Below, piece after piece: positions 60,226 to 64,000 of a stretch of DNA of 64,000 bases. Origin of the DNA: Massiliimalia timonensis (GTDB lineage Bacteria > Bacillota > Clostridia > Oscillospirales > Ruminococcaceae); contig NZ_FYDD01000002.1 in NCBI RefSeq assembly GCF_900186585.1, forward strand, positions 124,001 through 188,000, in the 5' to 3' direction. The notes under the pieces are model-generated. The model had not been told where the DNA came from, made no database searches, and was given only the letters and a program-made list of their open reading frames with translations. How positions within the stretch are numbered: position 1 is the first letter of the stretch; every line of letters begins with the position of its first letter. The position numbers and the translations under genes are program-made.

Positions 60226-61710
60226 TTATTTATCTGCCTGATACATTTCATTGATTTGATCGGTCCATTCCTGGCCGCCCTTTGCATACCATTCCTGAAC
60301 AAACTGGTCAAAATAATCAAGTGGTTCCTGACCGGTGATGATCTTAGTATAAGCGTCGGTGACCAAGGTTGTCAGGTCAGTAGAGTACTGGAGCTGCGCG
60401 TCAGTAATATAACCATCTCCGGCATTGGTGATAACAGGCCAGTTGAATGCATCGCGTCTGGACTGTACCAGCGGAGTTTCCACCTGAAGCAGCGGCCATT
60501 CACTTTCAAAAGCAGAGTACCACTGGATCCAGCTCTGGTCTTCGTCAAACTGCGGCAGGGTGTAGTATTTACCATCATCCCGTTTTTCCCAATGGGTTCC
60601 TTCTACGCCTGTGTAAACGGTCATCATTCCTTCTTCCGTATGATACCAGTCTAATAATCTCATGCAGGCTTCCGGGTTTTTGGCATCTTTAAGCATGACC
60701 ACACAGCCATTGAGTACGCTGACGCCTCTTACGCCAGAGGTTCCGTCCGGGCCGACTGGAGGAGCAATTCTTGCAAAGGTGACATCGGGGTCGACTTTTT
60801 GCATTTCCTGTTCGATTTTCGGTTCCCATGTCCACCAACGGTAGGTAACGCCGAACTGGTTTTTCATCGCTTTATCGTTTAATTCGGAATCGTTTTTCAT
60901 GATCGCGAATTCCGGGTCGATCAGGCCTTCCGCGTACCAATCGCGCAGTACGGCCAAAGCCTCTTTTGCCTTTGGATTCACGGCCTGTGCGATCAATTTT
61001 CCGTTGTCTTCATAGAAAAAGTCCTGATGGATGCCTGTCACGCCAAATGCCCCTAAATAGGGCTCCAAGGCTTCCATGCCGCAGCCCGTCATGCCGTAGG
61101 TATCATTTTTGCCATTTTGATCTGGGTCGTCAAAGGTGAAGGCTTTCAATACATCATGGTATTCCTCCAGAGTTTCCGGCGCCTCCAGCCCCAAATTATC
61201 CAGCCAGTCTTGGCGGATGATCGTATTCATACGATTCGGGCTGCACCAGATGGGGATCGCCCAAAGCTTTCCGTCGCGGGTGCACATATCCAGCGCTTCC
61301 TGCGGGATATTCTCCAAAATATTGGGGCAGTCTTTGACAAGGTCGGTCAGGTCCATCAAAGCGCCTTGGTCGGCATAGTCAAATAATTTATTAAACTGGG
61401 TTTTCTGGATTTTTACCAGATCCGGCAGGTCGCCTTCCTGTCCGGAAAGGATCAGGGTAAGTTTTTCATCATAGTTTGCAGCCGGCGGTGAGATATGGTT
61501 GAGGGTAACGTCGGCAGCTTCGCAAATTTTTTGATAAATGACATCGTTGTCAGGATGGTTTTCAAAACCACCTTTGGTAAAGACAAAGGTCACTTCGTTG
61601 CTTTTAGCGGAATCCCCGCTTGTGTCTTTGTTTTCCTTACCGCATGCAGTCAAAGCACCGGCCGACAGCATACCTGCCAATAAGATCGCTAAAAAACGTT
61701 TTCCTTTCAT
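60226..61710 (-). CDS. Extracellular solute-binding lipoprotein (carbohydrate type)
   Basis: A 494-residue surface-anchored binding protein of an ABC importer. A lipoprotein signal with LTAC (Cys22-23 region) follows a KGKRF basic start and a hydrophobic run. The long body is typical of family 1 large sugar-binding proteins (LplA/YtcQ type), with PIWCSPNRMNT and YDFGxW-like aromatic segments. The substrate is probably an oligosaccharide but is unknown. AAAGGAGG lies before the ATG. It lies between the permease genes and the ADP-ribosylglycohydrolase gene. Confidence 0.92.
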   Translation of the reverse strand: MKGKRFLAILLAGMLSAGALTACGKENKDTSGDSAKSNEVTFVFTKGGFENHPDNDVIYQKICEAADVTLNHISPPAANYDEKLTLILSGQEGDLPDLVKIQKTQFNKLFDYADQGALMDLTDLVKDCPNILENIPQEALDMCTRDGKLWAIPIWCSPNRMNTIIRQDWLDNLGLEAPETLEEYHDVLKAFTFDDPDQNGKNDTYGMTGCGMEALEPYLGAFGVTGIHQDFFYEDNGKLIAQAVNPKAKEALAVLRDWYAEGLIDPEFAIMKNDSELNDKAMKNQFGVTYRWWTWEPKIEQEMQKVDPDVTFARIAPPVGPDGTSGVRGVSVLNGCVVMLKDAKNPEACMRLLDWYHTEEGMMTVYTGVEGTHWEKRDDGKYYTLPQFDEDQSWIQWYSAFESEWPLLQVETPLVQSRRDAFNWPVITNAGDGYITDAQLQYSTDLTTLVTDAYTKIITGQEPLDYFDQFVQEWYAKGGQEWTDQINEMYQADK

Positions 61711-61800
61711 AGGTACCTCCTTGGTTTCTGTATTTGAATCTACGTCTGAACAAGAAATATGTGTGAAAACTCCCCCCTTTTTCTGATATGGGCTTTATTT

Positions 61801-62703
61801 TTATCCTTTGATCGACCCTACCATGACCCCTTTTGCAAAATGCTTTTGCAGGAATGGATATACCAGCATGATAGGGATACAGGAGATCATGATCGTTGCG
61901 TCAATAACGGCGGTAGAGGGCGGGGTCGCGTCGGCGAGCGATCCCGTATTTCCAAGCAGTTCGCTGGTGCTGGTGGTGAGCAAGATCTCCCGCAAAAGCG
62001 TTTGCAGCGGCCACAGATTCCGGTCGGTGATGTACATGACCGCATCAAAGAAGGAGTTCCAGTGCCAAACTGCGTAGAACAGCCCGATAGAGGCAAGCAC
62101 CGGTTTGGATACCGGCAGCACGATCTGGAACAGGATCTTAAAATCTCCGCATCCGTCGATCCTGGCCGCTTCTTCCAGTTCCTCTGGGACGCCCATGAAA
62201 AATGTCCGCATGATGATCATGTTGTAAACATTCAGCACCCCCGGCAGGATAAACGCCCAAATGGTATCGGTCAACCCAAGAGTACGGACGACCAGGAAAG
62301 TGGGGATCATGCCGGCGGTAAAGATCATAGTGAAGAAGAAATATTTCATCAATCCATTGCGGAACGGCAGGCTCCTTTTAGAGAGCGGGTAAGCGGTCAG
62401 TGCAGTTACCAGAAGGCTTAGCAGCGTGCCGACAACCGTCCGGAACACGGTGACGCCCATTGCTCGGAGGATGGCGTTGTTCCCGCGGAAGACATATTCA
62501 TAGTGGCTTAATGTAGGATGCGTCGGGATCGTGATCAGGTTTTTAGCGCCTTTGACGATCTCCTCAGTTGGGGTGATCGAGGTCAGGACTACATCCAAAA
62601 ATGGGAAAAGGGTGCAGATCCCGGCCAAAATCAAAATGATGTAAATAAAGGTGCTGAACACAAGGTCAGCCTTTGTTTGTTTCACCTTTTTTCTGGTTCG
62701 CAT
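61801..62703 (-). CDS. ABC transporter permease, LplC/YtcP-type
   Basis: A 300-residue inner permease with six predicted membrane segments. The EAA loop is seen as EELEEAARIDGCGDFKIL near residues 170-190 for contact with the ATPase. It is a MalG-like second permease of a sugar importer. No ATPase gene is present, so the pair must use a shared MsmX-type ATPase encoded elsewhere. It lies 16 nt downstream of the first permease gene. Confidence 0.92.
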   Translation of the reverse strand: MRTRKKVKQTKADLVFSTFIYIILILAGICTLFPFLDVVLTSITPTEEIVKGAKNLITIPTHPTLSHYEYVFRGNNAILRAMGVTVFRTVVGTLLSLLVTALTAYPLSKRSLPFRNGLMKYFFFTMIFTAGMIPTFLVVRTLGLTDTIWAFILPGVLNVYNMIIMRTFFMGVPEELEEAARIDGCGDFKILFQIVLPVSKPVLASIGLFYAVWHWNSFFDAVMYITDRNLWPLQTLLREILLTTSTSELLGNTGSLADATPPSTAVIDATIMISCIPIMLVYPFLQKHFAKGVMVGSIKG

Positions 62704-62719
62704 GTGTTATCCCCTCCTA

Positions 62720-63673
62720 TCAAAACAGGCTTTCCTGCCCGGCACGCTTGGCGAGCCAGTTGCAGAAAACGACCATGAAGCAGGCAATAACCGATTTGAA
62801 CAGTCCGGCGGCTGTTGCAAAGCCGTACTGTACGTCAATGATCCCGACCCGGTAAACATAGGTGTCAATAATATCCGCAACGTCATAAACCGGCTGGCTG
62901 TACATGGTAAACACTTGTTCAAACCCTACGTTGACAATACTTCCGACCCGCAGCAGGAGCATGATCACGATCGTTGGGATCAAACTGGGCAGGGTGATGT
63001 AAATAAGCTTTTGAAATTTGGAGGCGCCGTCAATGGTTGCCGCTTCATACATATCAGTCGGGATACCGGACAGCGCAGCCAGGTAAACGATCGCGGACCA
63101 GCCCATTTCTTTCCAGATGTCGGAGATCACTAAGACGCCCCGGAAATAATTAGAATCCCCCATGAAAAAGATCGGGTCCCCACCTAAGCTTTGGATCACG
63201 GAGTTTAAAAAGCCATCGTTTGGGGAAAGCAGCGTCGTTGCCAGGGAGGCGATCACGACCCAAGAGATAAAGTGGGGCAGATAAACGACTGTTTGAACGG
63301 TTTTTTTGAAGGGCTGACACTGTACTTCGTTGAGTAAAAGGGCAAGCAAAATAGGGATCGGAAATCCAAAAATCAGCTTATATAACCCAATGATCAATGT
63401 GTTTTTAAAAATTTGAGCAAACTGGTCGGCTTCAAATAACCGGATAAAGTTATCGAACCCGCACCAAGGGCTTTCAAACGGGCCCATAAAAATTTTGTAG
63501 TCCTTGAAAGCAATGAAATTTCCCAAAATTGGGAGATACAAAAAGATGGTGACTGCCAAAAGACCGGGGATCAACATAATATAATAGTTCCGGTGCTTTG
63601 CCATAGAACGGAGCAGACTGCCTTTTTGATGTTGTTTGTCCTTGCGCTTGGATCGTTTGGCGGCATTTACCAT
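62720..63673 (-). CDS. ABC transporter permease, LplB/YtcP-partner type
   Basis: A 317-residue permease with a basic N-terminus and six predicted helices. The EAA motif region is MYEAATIDGASKFQKL. It pairs with the downstream permease to form the channel. ATG 63673 is preferred because AAGGAGG lies 6 nt before it; an ATG at 63679 abuts the ribosome-binding site and further upstream extension is not family-like. It is first in the operon and so lies next to the regulatory region on the right. Confidence 0.92.
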   Translation of the reverse strand: MVNAAKRSKRKDKQHQKGSLLRSMAKHRNYYIMLIPGLLAVTIFLYLPILGNFIAFKDYKIFMGPFESPWCGFDNFIRLFEADQFAQIFKNTLIIGLYKLIFGFPIPILLALLLNEVQCQPFKKTVQTVVYLPHFISWVVIASLATTLLSPNDGFLNSVIQSLGGDPIFFMGDSNYFRGVLVISDIWKEMGWSAIVYLAALSGIPTDMYEAATIDGASKFQKLIYITLPSLIPTIVIMLLLRVGSIVNVGFEQVFTMYSQPVYDVADIIDTYVYRVGIIDVQYGFATAAGLFKSVIACFMVVFCNWLAKRAGQESLF

Positions 63674-64000
63674 ATCCATCCTCCTTTTTAAGTTGTAATA
63701 GCGCTGTGGCTTACAGCATGGGGCAATGTGTTTGCAAACCCGTGCACCATGAAGAAATTGCCGCATCCTGTGTTAGGAAGCTGCTGCAGCAAGACAACTC
63801 TTATGGTATAATCAAACTTTAAAGGGTGCGAAATATTCGCTTTTCCTGAAGCCGATGTGCCAAGTATAGCACTGGTTGTTGTGAAAAGAAATATACAATT
63901 CCGAATATTGGACGAAAATAATGTATACAATTAACAAAGTACAGGAAATGTTTGCTAATTGTACATGGCTTTCTAGAATATTTTTCGATATGATAAAAAT
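63674..64000 (-). promoter_or_regulatory. Upstream region of the ABC importer operon
   Basis: No gene is recognised. Two direct copies of TATACAATT lie at 63892-63900 and 63924-63932, 32 bp apart (close to three helical turns), which could be sites for an AraC-type or LacI-type regulator or overlapping -10 elements on the plus strand. On the minus strand TTATAC lies near 63808. The region ends at the window edge, so a divergent regulator gene may start just outside. Confidence 0.4.

Noticed and set aside
61759-62421. Plus-strand frame (220 codons) opposite the ABC permease gene
   Set aside because: Low-complexity charged sequence antisense to a clear permease with an EAA motif.

Overview
The window is a chromosomal segment of a low-to-moderate G+C, endospore-forming anaerobic Firmicute, most likely of class Clostridia and perhaps near Oscillospiraceae/Ruminococcaceae. 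The evidence is SpoIIR, Prp with a Prp-cleavable L27, Mini-III, RbgA, CoaX, a lysine riboswitch, ribosomal-protein leaders and strong AGGAGG ribosome-binding sites. Gene content is mostly core. I see no prophage, insertion sequence or CRISPR array.

Layout. 1-1.9 kb: the end of a lipoate-related cluster (dihydrolipoamide dehydrogenase, SGNH hydrolase, lipoate ligase). 2.0-8.2 kb: a promoter, a roughly 222-nt highly structured RNA and a terminator, followed by a five-gene polyamine operon (arginine decarboxylase, spermidine synthase, agmatinase-type ureohydrolase, carboxynorspermidine synthase-type dehydrogenase, carboxynorspermidine decarboxylase). 8.7 kb: tRNA-Ser(CGA). 9.1-11.6 kb: PrsA-like foldase, a flavin-binding protein and a double GNAT protein. 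11.7-14.5 kb, minus strand: queA-tgt-mntP. 14.7-18.4 kb: lysine-riboswitch-controlled asd-dapA-dapB plus a YbaK-like deacylase. 18.4-24.3 kb: rplU-prp-rpmA-obg-mrnC, a YitT membrane protein, larB and larC. 24.4-33.9 kb: aspartate aminotransferase, lipid kinase, coaX, cardiolipin synthase, a GH172-type protein, a PFL/ACT pair and a hydrolase. 34-41 kb: PHP phosphatase, Lrp regulator with aminotransferase, flavodoxin with DUF362-ferredoxin, ispE, spoIIR, hflX. 41.4-46.6 kb: lrgAB, rplS-lepB-rbgA-rnhB-yraN and a dipeptidase. 46.6-53 kb: thrC, DUF1540, phosphoesterase, tig-clpP-clpX, gtrA. 53-58.8 kb: M14 peptidase, NUDIX, CmpB-like membrane protein, GNAT, SPFH/Arc pair, purA and a new 41-residue membrane peptide. 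59-64 kb, minus strand: a sugar-type ABC importer (two permeases and a binding lipoprotein) with an ADP-ribosylglycohydrolase-family enzyme.

Main observations. (1) The rnhB-yraN junction carries what looks like a complete dnaX-style programmed -1 frameshift signal: an internal Shine-Dalgarno, A AAA AAG directly before the rnhB stop, then a 7-bp hairpin. The conserved YraN N-terminus lies in the -1 frame with no canonical start codon. (2) A multi-branched RNA with its own promoter and terminator lies ahead of the polyamine operon. (3) That operon combines SpeE with the carboxyspermidine enzymes but has no speD in the window, and its aminopropyl donor (aspartate semialdehyde) is made by the riboswitch-controlled asd 7 kb away. 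Functions come from motif recognition, since no database search could be run.
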